Origin: Pseudomonadota bacterium
GTDB taxonomy: Bacteria; Pseudomonadota; Gammaproteobacteria; Steroidobacterales; Steroidobacteraceae
DNA: 11,518 nt
Reading direction: 5' to 3'
NCBI GenBank assembly: GCA_003242495.1
Contig: QGUO01000071.1
Span: 1 to 11,518, forward strand
Under the pieces are notes generated by a model. The model saw only the letters and a program-made list of their open reading frames with translations. It had not been told where the DNA came from and made no database searches. This document shows positions 1-6,658 of the stretch, piece after piece (positions within the stretch are counted from its first letter, which is position 1; every line of letters starts with the position of its first letter). The position numbers and the translations under genes were made by a program.

Positions 1-1644
1 GGCCTGGATGGTCTCCATGTAGTACTCGACGGCAACGATGGCATCCGCCAGGCGATCGATCGCGTCCGGCGGCAGCGTCAGGTCGTCGGCGCGCAGGAAA
101 TCGGCCAGCGCGCGCTCGATGCCTTCGGTGATCTCCGCCGCGCGCGTCTTGCCGAGCATCACCAGCCCCGCAATGATGCCGCGCACCAGCTGGGGGATTT
201 GATCCGCGCCAGGCGCCTCGCGCGGCTTCTCCACCGACAGCGCCACCGCTTCCTTGATGCGCGCCAGGTTGACGATGCATTCGCGCAGCACCGCCTCGGC
301 CACCTGCCGGAACTCGACGTCCTCCTTCTCGGCGGCCCCGGGCTCCTGGCCGGCCTCGGCCGCGGAGGGCACGATCATGCCGACCAGCTGCTCATCGAGG
401 CTGTCCTCGACCTTGATGAGCGTCGCCGCCATCCGCAGCAACGCGCCTTCGTTGAGCGGCTCGCGCTGCCCGTCTTCCGGGGCGATCATGCGCTGCAGGT
501 CGGCGGTCTCCGCCCCCACCTTGTCGCGCAGCTCGCCCAGGCCGAGCACGCCGAGCGTATCGCCGATCTTCTTCAGCAGGTCGAGCTGCGGCATCAGCTC
601 CTCGATGCGCGTGCCGCCCTGGCGCACGAAAATGTCCAAGGCATCCTTCACGCGGCCCAGGTCCTCCTTGATGGCAGCCGCCACGGTCTTCATCAGCTTG
701 ACCGACGGCGCCGAGAGGCTTTCGCGTGCCTGCTCGACTTGATCGTCGACCGGCAACAGCTCGTCCAGGCGGAACGATGCCCGCACCGCGGCGACCCGCG
801 GCCCCGACGTGCGGGTGCGCGCCACGTAATAGAGCAGGTTGTTCATCAACTCGAGCGGCGGCGATTCCGCGTAACGCGCCTCGCCCTGCTCGTACAGACG
901 CCTCATCTCGCGATCGGCATGGCCGAGCAGGCGCTTGACCGAGGCACTGCCTTCGAGGCCGCCCTCGCGCAGGCCTTCGAGCACCGCGCCGACCACCCAC
1001 CAGAGCTGGAACGCAGCCTGGGTCGTGGCGACCTGCTCGAGCTTCTCGGCCGCGCGCGCCAGGACTTCGAGGTTCTGGTCGACGCGCTCACCTTTGATCC
1101 AGCCGAGCAGGCCGAGCTGGTAGCGCGGCCGCAGCTTGCGCGCCCATTGCGCCACGGTGAGCGCGGCCTCGCCGCTGGCGGCGGGCACCGGGTTCGCCTG
1201 CTGATCCGAGCTCAGGTTGAGCAGCAGCAGGGTGCCTTCGGAGAGCAGCGCATGACCCCGCACCGCGCGCAGGTCGTTGAGCAGCGGCAGCAGGATGAGC
1301 GCCATGTCGCGCCCGCCGCTCAGCACGCGCTCCAGATACGTCGGCAGCTGAACCATGGCGCGCATCAGCGCGTCGAGGCCCTCGGCCAGGTGGCGCCGCT
1401 CGGCGAAATTGTCGATCAGGTAGCGCAACACCTGGCCCATTTCCTCGGCCAGCAACGCCGCCCCGTACACCTCCGCAACACGCAACGCGCCGTGCACCGA
1501 ATGCAGGTGCTCGCCGCACTTGCGCAACAGCGCAAGGTTGTCCTGCTGCTCGCCGAACGTCTCGAGCGCGGCGCGAGCCTCGTTCAGCTCGCTCGTCAGC
1601 TCGCGTGCGACGATGTGCAGGGTCTGTGATGAAACCTCACCCAT
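1..1644 (-). CDS. chpA: ChpA (PilL-type) hybrid chemosensory histidine kinase, N-terminal part, cut by the left edge
   Basis: One uninterrupted frame runs from an ATG at 1644 to base 1, giving 548 residues with no stop, so the C-terminus is missing. ChpA is the CheA-like kinase of the Pil-Chp system. It receives signals from PilJ through PilI and phosphorylates PilG and PilH. The visible part matches what I remember of the N-terminal (FimL-like) region of Pseudomonas ChpA: an Hpt-like helical segment with H48-S-V-H-G52, followed by YGAALLAEEM, LPLLNDLRAVRG and later helical segments. H48 fits the Hpt phospho-site pattern HxxxG. Further Hpt domains, the kinase core, CheW and receiver domains expected in a roughly 2,000-residue family lie outside the window. 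The start is 18 nt after the pilJ stop, and no strong Shine-Dalgarno is seen, so translation is probably coupled. A stand-alone FimL cannot be excluded from this part alone, but the Hpt histidine and the position after pilJ favour ChpA. Confidence 0.9.
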   Translation of the reverse strand, partial: MGEVSSQTLHIVARELTSELNEARAALETFGEQQDNLALLRKCGEHLHSVHGALRVAEVYGAALLAEEMGQVLRYLIDNFAERRHLAEGLDALMRAMVQLPTYLERVLSGGRDMALILLPLLNDLRAVRGHALLSEGTLLLLNLSSDQQANPVPAASGEAALTVAQWARKLRPRYQLGLLGWIKGERVDQNLEVLARAAEKLEQVATTQAAFQLWWVVGAVLEGLREGGLEGSASVKRLLGHADREMRRLYEQGEARYAESPPLELMNNLLYYVARTRTSGPRVAAVRASFRLDELLPVDDQVEQARESLSAPSVKLMKTVAAAIKEDLGRVKDALDIFVRQGGTRIEELMPQLDLLKKIGDTLGVLGLGELRDKVGAETADLQRMIAPEDGQREPLNEGALLRMAATLIKVEDSLDEQLVGMIVPSAAEAGQEPGAAEKEDVEFRQVAEAVLRECIVNLARIKEAVALSVEKPREAPGADQIPQLVRGIIAGLVMLGKTRAAEITEGIERALADFLRADDLTLPPDAIDRLADAIVAVEYYMETIQA

Positions 1645-1662
1645 GATTCTGGCGCTTCGACG

Positions 1663-3729
1663 TCAGCGCAGGCTGCTGACTTTCTTTGGTTCGTTGGCCG
1701 GTGCGGCCGCACCGGACGGCTTGACCGCCTCGAGCGCGGCGTCCTGCGGTGCGGCCGATCCGGCGCCGTCGGGCAGCCGGAAGCCGGACACGGACTCGCG
1801 CAGCTGCGCGGAGAGCTCGGCGAGCTTGCCCACCGAGTTCGAGGTGGCGGCCGAGTTCTCCGCCGTCTGGGCGCTGATCTCGCGCAGCACGCCCATGTTG
1901 CGCGCGATGTCCTGCGCGGCGGAGGCCTGCTGACGCGAGCTCGCGGAGATGTTCTGGACCAGGCTTGCGATCTGGTTCGACACCTGCTCGATCTCCTCGA
2001 GTGCGGCGCCGGCGTTCTCGGCGAGCAACGCGCCGCCGACCACGTCGGTGGTGCTGCGCTCCATCGAGACCACGGCCTCGTTGGTGTCGGCCTGAATGGT
2101 GCGCACCAGCACTTCGATCTGCTTGGTGGCGTTGGCGGCGCGCTCGGCGAGGCGTTGCACCTCGTCGGCCACCACCGCGAAGCCGCGGCCCGCTTCGCCG
2201 GCCATGGACGCCTGGATCGAGGCATTGAGCGCCAGAATGTTGGTCTGCTCGGCGATGTCGTTGATCAGCTCGACGATGTTGCCGATCTCCTGTGAGCTTT
2301 CGCCCAGGCGCTTGATGCGCTTGGACGTCTCCTGGATGGTCTCGCGGATGGCGTTCATGCCGTCGATGGTGCGACGCACTGCGTCGCCGCCCTTGTGGGC
2401 CACGTCCACCGAATGGCGCGCCACGTCGGCGGCGCGTTCCGCGTTGCCGGACACCTCCTCGGTCGAGCCGGCCATCGCCGCGATCGATTCCGAGGCAAGC
2501 GCCACCTGGCGCGACTGGGCGACCGAGGCCTTGGCCAGATGGCCCACCGAGGCCAGGGTCTGCTTGGCGGACGCGTCGAGCGTGATGGCCGTGTCGTTGA
2601 TGGTCGCGACCAGCTCGCGCAGCGCCTCGATGGCGTAGTTGATCGAGTCGGCGATGGCGCCGGTGATGTCCTCGGTCACCGTGGCCTGCACCGTCAGGTC
2701 ACCGTCGGCCAGGCTCGACAGCTCGTCGAGCAGCCTGAGAATGGCCTCCTGGTTGCGCTCGGTGCGGCTGACCTGCAGCTCCATGGCCTTGCGGACGTCG
2801 CGGCCCATGGCATAGAGCACCACCAGCAGGATGAGCGAAAGCGCGGCGATGCCGAGCAATGCCAGCGGCAACAGGCTGCCGCCGAGCGCGCCCACCGGGC
2901 CGCGGCCGAGACCGAGCCGGCTCTCGTAACGCGAATAGAGCTGGTCGGCGCTTCCTGCAAGCCCGACGGCGGCCTCGTGCGCGGCGCGCACGCGGTCCGC
3001 GGAGGTGATGGCGGTGCGCACCTGCTCGCTGAGCTTGGTGTACAGCGCGTTCACCGCACGCAAACGTCCCTCGGCCGGCGTGCCCACGGCGCGCGGCACG
3101 CCGAGCCCCGAGTCCTCGCCACCCAGGCCACCGACCACCTGTCCCATGTAGTCGATGCCGTCGGCAAGACGTCGCGCGATGAGCTGCGCATCACCGATTC
3201 CGCCGGCGAGCGCCTGCATGTCCTGCTCGAGGCGCAGGCCGGTCACTTCGAACCGCTCCAGGTGACGCGCCATGGCCTCCACGCCCTGCGGCCCGAGGTT
3301 GCTGGCGACGTTGCCGAGCGCCTGCAGCAACTGCGGCACGACCGTCCGCACGTCGGCGGCCGCCTGGTGGATCCCCAGCATGGCCTCGCGCGCGCTCAGC
3401 ACCGCCTGCGTGTGCTTGAGCAGATCGGCCGACGCCTCCAGGCCCTGCAGCTCGCCGGCCAGCGCCTTGGCGAGTTCCCCGTAACGCGCCTGCGACTGCG
3501 TCAGCGCGTCGAACCCGGCGGCGTTGCCCGACAGGGCGCTGGCGGCCTGCGTGGGCATCTTTTGCGCCAGCGCGACGAGCTGGGTGATGCGGCGTTCGTC
3601 CTCGACACCACGGCCGGGCTGCGCCCCCTCCAGGAAGAACAAGACGGCCGCGCCGAGCAGGCAGACGAGCGCGATGCCTGTCAACAAGGGCAGTAGCCTG
3701 ATGCCGTACACCTTGGGTTTGTCGGCCAT
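1663..3729 (-). CDS. pilJ: PilJ, type IV pilus methyl-accepting chemoreceptor
   Basis: This 688-residue inner-membrane receptor feeds the ChpA kinase and senses pilus or surface cues; P. aeruginosa PilJ is of similar size. A first membrane segment lies at about residues 11-33 and a second at about 283-306, enclosing a periplasmic PilJ-type sensor region. A linker with the SLADGDLTVQAT stretch follows the second segment. The cytoplasmic signalling hairpin is clear: LINDIAEQTNILALNASIQ, then ASMAGEAGRGFAVVADEV up to about residue 523. The IQASMAGEAGRG variant, where canonical MCPs have IEAARAGEQGRG, is typical of PilJ. The C-terminal tail is Ala/Pro-rich and shows no CheR-binding pentapeptide. 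The ATG at 3729 has AGGGA 7 nt upstream. The 99-nt gap from pilI contains a short palindrome (ACATG-GT-CATGT, 3778-3789). The gene is followed directly by chpA, with no methyltransferase gene between them. Confidence 0.96.
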   Translation of the reverse strand: MADKPKVYGIRLLPLLTGIALVCLLGAAVLFFLEGAQPGRGVEDERRITQLVALAQKMPTQAASALSGNAAGFDALTQSQARYGELAKALAGELQGLEASADLLKHTQAVLSAREAMLGIHQAAADVRTVVPQLLQALGNVASNLGPQGVEAMARHLERFEVTGLRLEQDMQALAGGIGDAQLIARRLADGIDYMGQVVGGLGGEDSGLGVPRAVGTPAEGRLRAVNALYTKLSEQVRTAITSADRVRAAHEAAVGLAGSADQLYSRYESRLGLGRGPVGALGGSLLPLALLGIAALSLILLVVLYAMGRDVRKAMELQVSRTERNQEAILRLLDELSSLADGDLTVQATVTEDITGAIADSINYAIEALRELVATINDTAITLDASAKQTLASVGHLAKASVAQSRQVALASESIAAMAGSTEEVSGNAERAADVARHSVDVAHKGGDAVRRTIDGMNAIRETIQETSKRIKRLGESSQEIGNIVELINDIAEQTNILALNASIQASMAGEAGRGFAVVADEVQRLAERAANATKQIEVLVRTIQADTNEAVVSMERSTTDVVGGALLAENAGAALEEIEQVSNQIASLVQNISASSRQQASAAQDIARNMGVLREISAQTAENSAATSNSVGKLAELSAQLRESVSGFRLPDGAGSAAPQDAALEAVKPSGAAAPANEPKKVSSLR

Positions 3730-3828
3730 CTCAGTGTCCCTGTCGCAGATTCGATGAATGGATGGGGGGATGTCGCAACATGGTCATGTCCGCCGCACGG
3801 GCAGGTCCTCGCCACCGCGGCCGGGCGC

Positions 3829-4392
3829 TCATGCCGCGGCCTGCAGGAATTCCGAGCTCTCCAGCAGCGTGCGCAGGCTGAAGACCGGCCAGGTTTCCGC
3901 GCCGCGACGAAATGCGCCGGCGAGATAACGCTCGCAGCGCACGATGGTCGGCGGCACGGTCGGCGAGAATTCCGCATCGGCGAAGCGCCGGAATCCCAGC
4001 ACTTCGTCGACCAGCAGACCCGCCGGTATTTCCCGGTGGTTGACCACCAGGACGCGAGCGCTGCGTCCGGCGGCCGTCTCGCCGCCGCCGAGGAAGGCGC
4101 GCAGGTCGACGACCGGCAGCAATTGGCCGCGCACGTTGGCGAGGCCGCGGATCCAGGAACGTGCGCCCGGCACGCGAGTGAGGATGGGCGGCACGCCGAG
4201 GACCTCGCGCGTCTCTTCGCGCGCCACCAGGAAGCTTTCGCTGCTCAGGCGGAAGGCGACGCCCACCCACTCGCGCTCGTTGGCATCGCGCCCCTGCCCG
4301 GTCTGCGCCACGCGGCTGCGGCGCTCGAGCTCGAGCAGCAGTTCGAACGGCCTGTCGCGCAGCGATTTGAGGCTCGGGGTGCTGTCGGTCAT
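3829..4392 (-). CDS. pilI: PilI, CheW-like adaptor of the Pil-Chp system
   Basis: This 187-residue protein consists mainly of one CheW domain. CheW proteins couple a chemoreceptor to its kinase in a membrane-bound array; here the partners should be PilJ and ChpA. The signature is the segment RGLANVRGQLLPVVDLRAFL at about residues 82-101, followed by VLVVNHREIPAGLLVDEVLG. The first 40 or so residues are a charged helical extension, as in other PilI proteins. The ATG at 4392 lies 7 nt after the pilH stop and has no good Shine-Dalgarno, which suggests coupled translation from pilH. Position between pilH and pilJ supports PilI over a flagellar CheW or ChpC. Confidence 0.93.
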   Translation of the reverse strand: MTDSTPSLKSLRDRPFELLLELERRSRVAQTGQGRDANEREWVGVAFRLSSESFLVAREETREVLGVPPILTRVPGARSWIRGLANVRGQLLPVVDLRAFLGGGETAAGRSARVLVVNHREIPAGLLVDEVLGFRRFADAEFSPTVPPTIVRCERYLAGAFRRGAETWPVFSLRTLLESSEFLQAAA

Positions 4393-4399
4393 CGTCGTG

Positions 4400-4765
4400 T
4401 CAACCGGCCAGCGTGGCTTGCGCCTTGGCGACCAGTTTTTCCACGGGCACCGGCTTCACCAGGTAATCGACGGCGCCCTGGCGCATGCCCCAGATGCGAT
4501 CGGTTTCCTGGTCCTTGGACGTGACCATGATGATCGGAATGGACTTGGTGTCCGGGTCGGCGGCGAGCTTGCGCGTCGCCTGAAAACCGTTCACGCCCGG
4601 CATCACCACGTCCATGAAGATGAGGTCGGGCTTCATTTCCTTCGCCAGGCGGATCGCCTCTGCGCCGTCGCCGGCCGAAGCCGTCTGGTAGCCATGGCGC
4701 TCGAGCGCCTTCTGCATCACGTGCACTTCCGTAGGCGAGTCGTCGACTATGAGGATGAGGGCCAT
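4400..4765 (-). CDS. pilH: PilH, CheY-like response regulator
   Basis: This is a single receiver domain of 121 residues. The acidic pocket is D8-D9, the phospho-acceptor is D52 in FMDVVMPGVNG, and the conserved switch residues are T82 and K104 (in DYLVKPV). There is no output domain. ChpA phosphorylates PilH, which in P. aeruginosa is tied to pilus retraction and to balancing PilG. The stretch NGFQATRKL...TSKDQETDRIWG matches the PilH subgroup. I chose the ATG at 4765 rather than the in-frame upstream ATG at 4834. The protein then begins MALILIVDDSPTE as in known PilH, and GGAG (4772-4775) sits 6 nt upstream; the longer start would add 23 residues unlike the family. Confidence 0.95.
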   Translation of the reverse strand: MALILIVDDSPTEVHVMQKALERHGYQTASAGDGAEAIRLAKEMKPDLIFMDVVMPGVNGFQATRKLAADPDTKSIPIIMVTSKDQETDRIWGMRQGAVDYLVKPVPVEKLVAKAQATLAG

Positions 4766-4841
4766 ACCTTGCTCCACCGCACCGTGTTCGACCGTTTCTC
4801 GATCAGTTATCCGTCTTTCCGTTGCGAGCCGCACCGCCGGT

Positions 4842-4856
4842 GACCGCTCAGCGGTC
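4842..4856 (-). repeat. Small hairpin with the pilG stop codon as its loop
   Basis: On the minus strand GACCGC-TGA-GCGGTC forms a perfect 6-bp stem, and the 3-nt loop is exactly the pilG TGA stop codon. No T-run follows, so it is not a classical intrinsic terminator. It could slow ribosomes or mark the pilG mRNA end, but a six-base stem in GC-rich DNA may also arise by chance. Confidence 0.4.
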
Positions 4857-5258
4857 CATGCCGACGTGCGTCTCGATGGCGTTCAACAGCTCGTCCTTGG
4901 TGAACGGCTTGGTCAGGTAATGCTCCGAGCCGACGATGCGACCGCGCGCTCGGTCGAACAGTCCGTCCTTGCTCGACAGCATGATCACCGGGATCGAGCG
5001 GAAAACCTTGTTGTGTTTGATGAGCGAGCAGGTCTGGTAGCCGTCGAGCCGCGGCATCATGATGTCGACGAACACGATGTCGGGCTGGTGATCGGCGATC
5101 TTGGACAGTGCGTCGAAGCCGTCGACCGCGGTGTAGACCTCGCAACCCTCCTTCGACAGGAGCGTCTCGGCGGTGCGTCGAATGGTCTTGCTGTCGTCAA
5201 TGACCAGGACCTTCAGCCCTGCCAGTCGGGCCTTCTCGCTACTTGCAACGTTCTCCAT
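4848..5258 (-). CDS. pilG: PilG, CheY-like response regulator
   Basis: This is a single receiver domain of 136 residues with a short N-terminal extension before LKVLVIDDSKTIRRTAE. The acidic residues are D21-D22, the phospho-acceptor is D65 in VFVDIMMPRLDGYQT, and S95 and K117 (HYLTKPF) complete the active site. The SKTIRRTAETLL...EGCEV pattern marks it as PilG rather than PilH. In P. aeruginosa PilG is a ChpA target that promotes pilus extension and cAMP production. The ATG at 5258 is preceded by GAGG with a 6-nt gap. It is the first gene of the minus-strand operon and divergent from gshB. I could not identify a convincing pilG promoter in the 200-nt divergent region. Its TGA stop lies in the loop of a small hairpin (4842-4856). 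Confidence 0.96.
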   Translation of the reverse strand: MENVASSEKARLAGLKVLVIDDSKTIRRTAETLLSKEGCEVYTAVDGFDALSKIADHQPDIVFVDIMMPRLDGYQTCSLIKHNKVFRSIPVIMLSSKDGLFDRARGRIVGSEHYLTKPFTKDELLNAIETHVGMDR

Positions 5259-5370
5259 CGGCTACCTCGCAGGCACGCCCCGTTCATGCATTCGCCGAGT
5301 ACGCAATTGATGTGCTTAGGTCGGCTGGTCGCCGACACCGGGCGACGCTCCGGGGTTTTAACATATTGGT

Positions 5371-5402
5371 TTGTGGCCCGCCATTGGCCACACTTCTATA
5401 GT
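5371..5402 (+). promoter_or_regulatory. Candidate sigma-70-type promoter of gshB
   Basis: TATAGT at 5397-5402 matches five of six bases of the -10 consensus and would give a leader of about 50 nt before gshB. The best -35-like hexamer, TTGTGG at 5371-5376, is 20 nt away, which is longer than the ideal 17, so the promoter may be weak or activator-dependent. The stretch is clearly more AT-rich than its surroundings. Confidence 0.35.
5372..5392. promoter_or_regulatory. Perfect 7-7-7 inverted repeat in the gshB/pilG divergent region, possible operator
   Basis: TGTGGCC (5372-5378) and GGCCACA (5386-5392) are exact reverse complements around a 7-nt centre. The dyad ends 4 nt before the candidate gshB -10 box, overlaps the -35 area, and lies 114 nt upstream of the pilG start. 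That fits a dimeric regulator site. The half-sites differ from the CRP/Vfr pattern TGTGA-N6-TCACA in sequence and spacing, so I do not assign a regulator. Confidence 0.4.
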
Positions 5403-5458
5403 ATGAAGCCTGTCACATGGTGCATTTCGCGCCGTGATCCGTGTCGCAAGGTTCTCGC

Positions 5459-6424
5459 ATGACCACCCCCAATCGACCTCCGATCCGCCTCGTCGTCGTC
5501 ATGGACCCCATCGCGTCCATCAAGCCGGCCAAGGACACCACCCTTGCCATGCTGCTCGCCGCGCAGCGGCGCGGCTGGGAACTATGGTACGCGGAACAGC
5601 AGGACTTGTGTCTGCGCGATGGCATGGCGTACGCGCGTCTGCGCCCCCTCGCGGTGCGCGACTCGGCACACGACTGGTTCGAGCTCGGCGAGCCGAAGGT
5701 GGCGCCGCTCGGCGAGCAGGACGTCGTGCTGATGCGCAAGGATCCGCCCTTCGACATGGAATACATCTATACCACCTACATCCTGGAGCGTGCCGAGCTC
5801 GCCGGCGCGCTGGTGGTGAACCGGCCGCAGGGCCTCAGGGACATGAACGAGAAGGTGTACACGGCATGGTTCCCCCAGTGCTGCGCGCCGACCCTGATCA
5901 CCCGCGACATGGCCGACATGCACGCCTTCCTGCACGAGCATCTGCGCATCGTGTGCAAGCCGCTCCATGGCATGGGCGGGCGTTCGATCTTCGTGGTCGA
6001 CCGGGGTGACAAGAACACGAATGTGGTGTTCGAAACCCTGACCGAGTACGGCACCCGCTACGCCATCGTGCAGAAATACCTGCCGGACATCGTGACGACG
6101 GGGGACTCGCGCATCCTGGTGATCGATGGCGAGCCGGCGCCTTACGCGCTCGCCCGCATTCCTTCGGCCAGCGACAATCGCGGCAACCTCGCCGCGGGCG
6201 CGCGCGGCGAAGGTCGCGAGCTCACTGACCGCGATCGCTGGCTGGTCGGGCAGATCGGACCGACGCTGCGCGAACGCGGCATGCTGTTCGTGGGCCTGGA
6301 CGTGATCGGCGGCTACGTGACCGAAATCAACGTCACCAGTCCGACGGGCGTGCGCGAGCTCGACAAGCAGTTCGGCACGGAGATCGCCGGCCTGTTGATG
6401 GACGCGATCGAGAAGCGGCTGTAG
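5459..6424 (+). CDS. gshB: Glutathione synthetase
   Basis: GshB catalyses ATP-dependent ligation of gamma-glutamylcysteine with glycine, the last step of glutathione synthesis, in the cytoplasm. The protein has 321 residues (E. coli 316). It has the N-terminal prokaryotic GshB domain with MDPIASIKPAKDTTLAML and RKDPPFDMEYIYTTYILERA. The ATP-grasp domain follows, with the lysine and glycine-rich loop K167-PLHGMGG, then QKYLP, NRGNLAAGARGE and the metal-binding E289-I-N in VTEINVTSPTGVRELD. I chose the ATG at 5459, which has AAGG 7 nt upstream; an in-frame GTG at 5441 would add six residues without support. The gene is divergent from pilG, and gshB beside pilG is also the Pseudomonas arrangement. 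All key motifs look intact. Confidence 0.97.
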   Translation: MTTPNRPPIRLVVVMDPIASIKPAKDTTLAMLLAAQRRGWELWYAEQQDLCLRDGMAYARLRPLAVRDSAHDWFELGEPKVAPLGEQDVVLMRKDPPFDMEYIYTTYILERAELAGALVVNRPQGLRDMNEKVYTAWFPQCCAPTLITRDMADMHAFLHEHLRIVCKPLHGMGGRSIFVVDRGDKNTNVVFETLTEYGTRYAIVQKYLPDIVTTGDSRILVIDGEPAPYALARIPSASDNRGNLAAGARGEGRELTDRDRWLVGQIGPTLRERGMLFVGLDVIGGYVTEINVTSPTGVRELDKQFGTEIAGLLMDAIEKRL

Positions 6425-6658
6425 CCGGCGCGCAGGCTTGCAGGGCCGGAACCGCCGGAGCAGAGCTCCGGCACCCCGCGGGGAGCCGTCGCCGCCCGGA
6501 GGCCATCGGCTGCGCACCGGGCGGCGCGTCCCGGCGCCGCGATGAGGCGACGGTTTCCGCCTCAGGTCGCGCGGATGGCGGATACCCGCCCGGCGTACAT
6601 GAAGCGATAAGATCCATCGCACGGTTTCCGGTGATGCGCCTGTGATATAGAAGCCGCC
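6425..6658. repeat. Gene-free spacer with a cluster of perfect hairpins downstream of gshB
   Basis: I see no gene in these 234 nt. Four perfect inverted repeats follow one another: 6454-6472 (GCCGGAGC, 3-nt loop, GCTCCGGC), 6474-6483 (CCCCGCGGGG), 6490-6526 (CGCCGCCCGG, 17-nt loop, CCGGGCGGCG) and 6543-6564 (TGAGGCG, 8-nt loop, CGCCTCA). None is followed by a T-run. They may stabilise or end the gshB transcript, or be a REP-like element; the gshB stop lies in GTAG, a tetranucleotide known from some gammaproteobacterial REP families. The last 60 nt are more AT-rich and could hold a tonB promoter, but no convincing -35/-10 pair is visible. Confidence 0.5.

Noticed and set aside
199..1629. A 476-codon open frame on the plus strand opposite chpA
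   Set aside because: It is rich in Arg, His, Leu and Gln with no recognisable domain, and the opposite strand carries a clear ChpA frame. It is an antisense shadow of GC-rich coding DNA.
2395..3696. A 433-codon open frame on the plus strand opposite pilJ
   Set aside because: The composition is typical of an antisense shadow (Arg/His/Gln/Gly-rich), and PilJ on the minus strand explains the sequence.
3749..3778. Possible minus-strand promoter before pilJ (TTGCGA, 18-nt spacer, TCGAAT)
   Set aside because: Each hexamer matches only four of six bases, and the predicted start would fall almost on the pilJ Shine-Dalgarno.
5372..5392. A CRP/Vfr site in the gshB/pilG divergent region
   Set aside because: Half-sites read TGTGG/CCACA with 11 nt between them, not TGTGA/TCACA with 6 nt, so only a generic dyad is reported.
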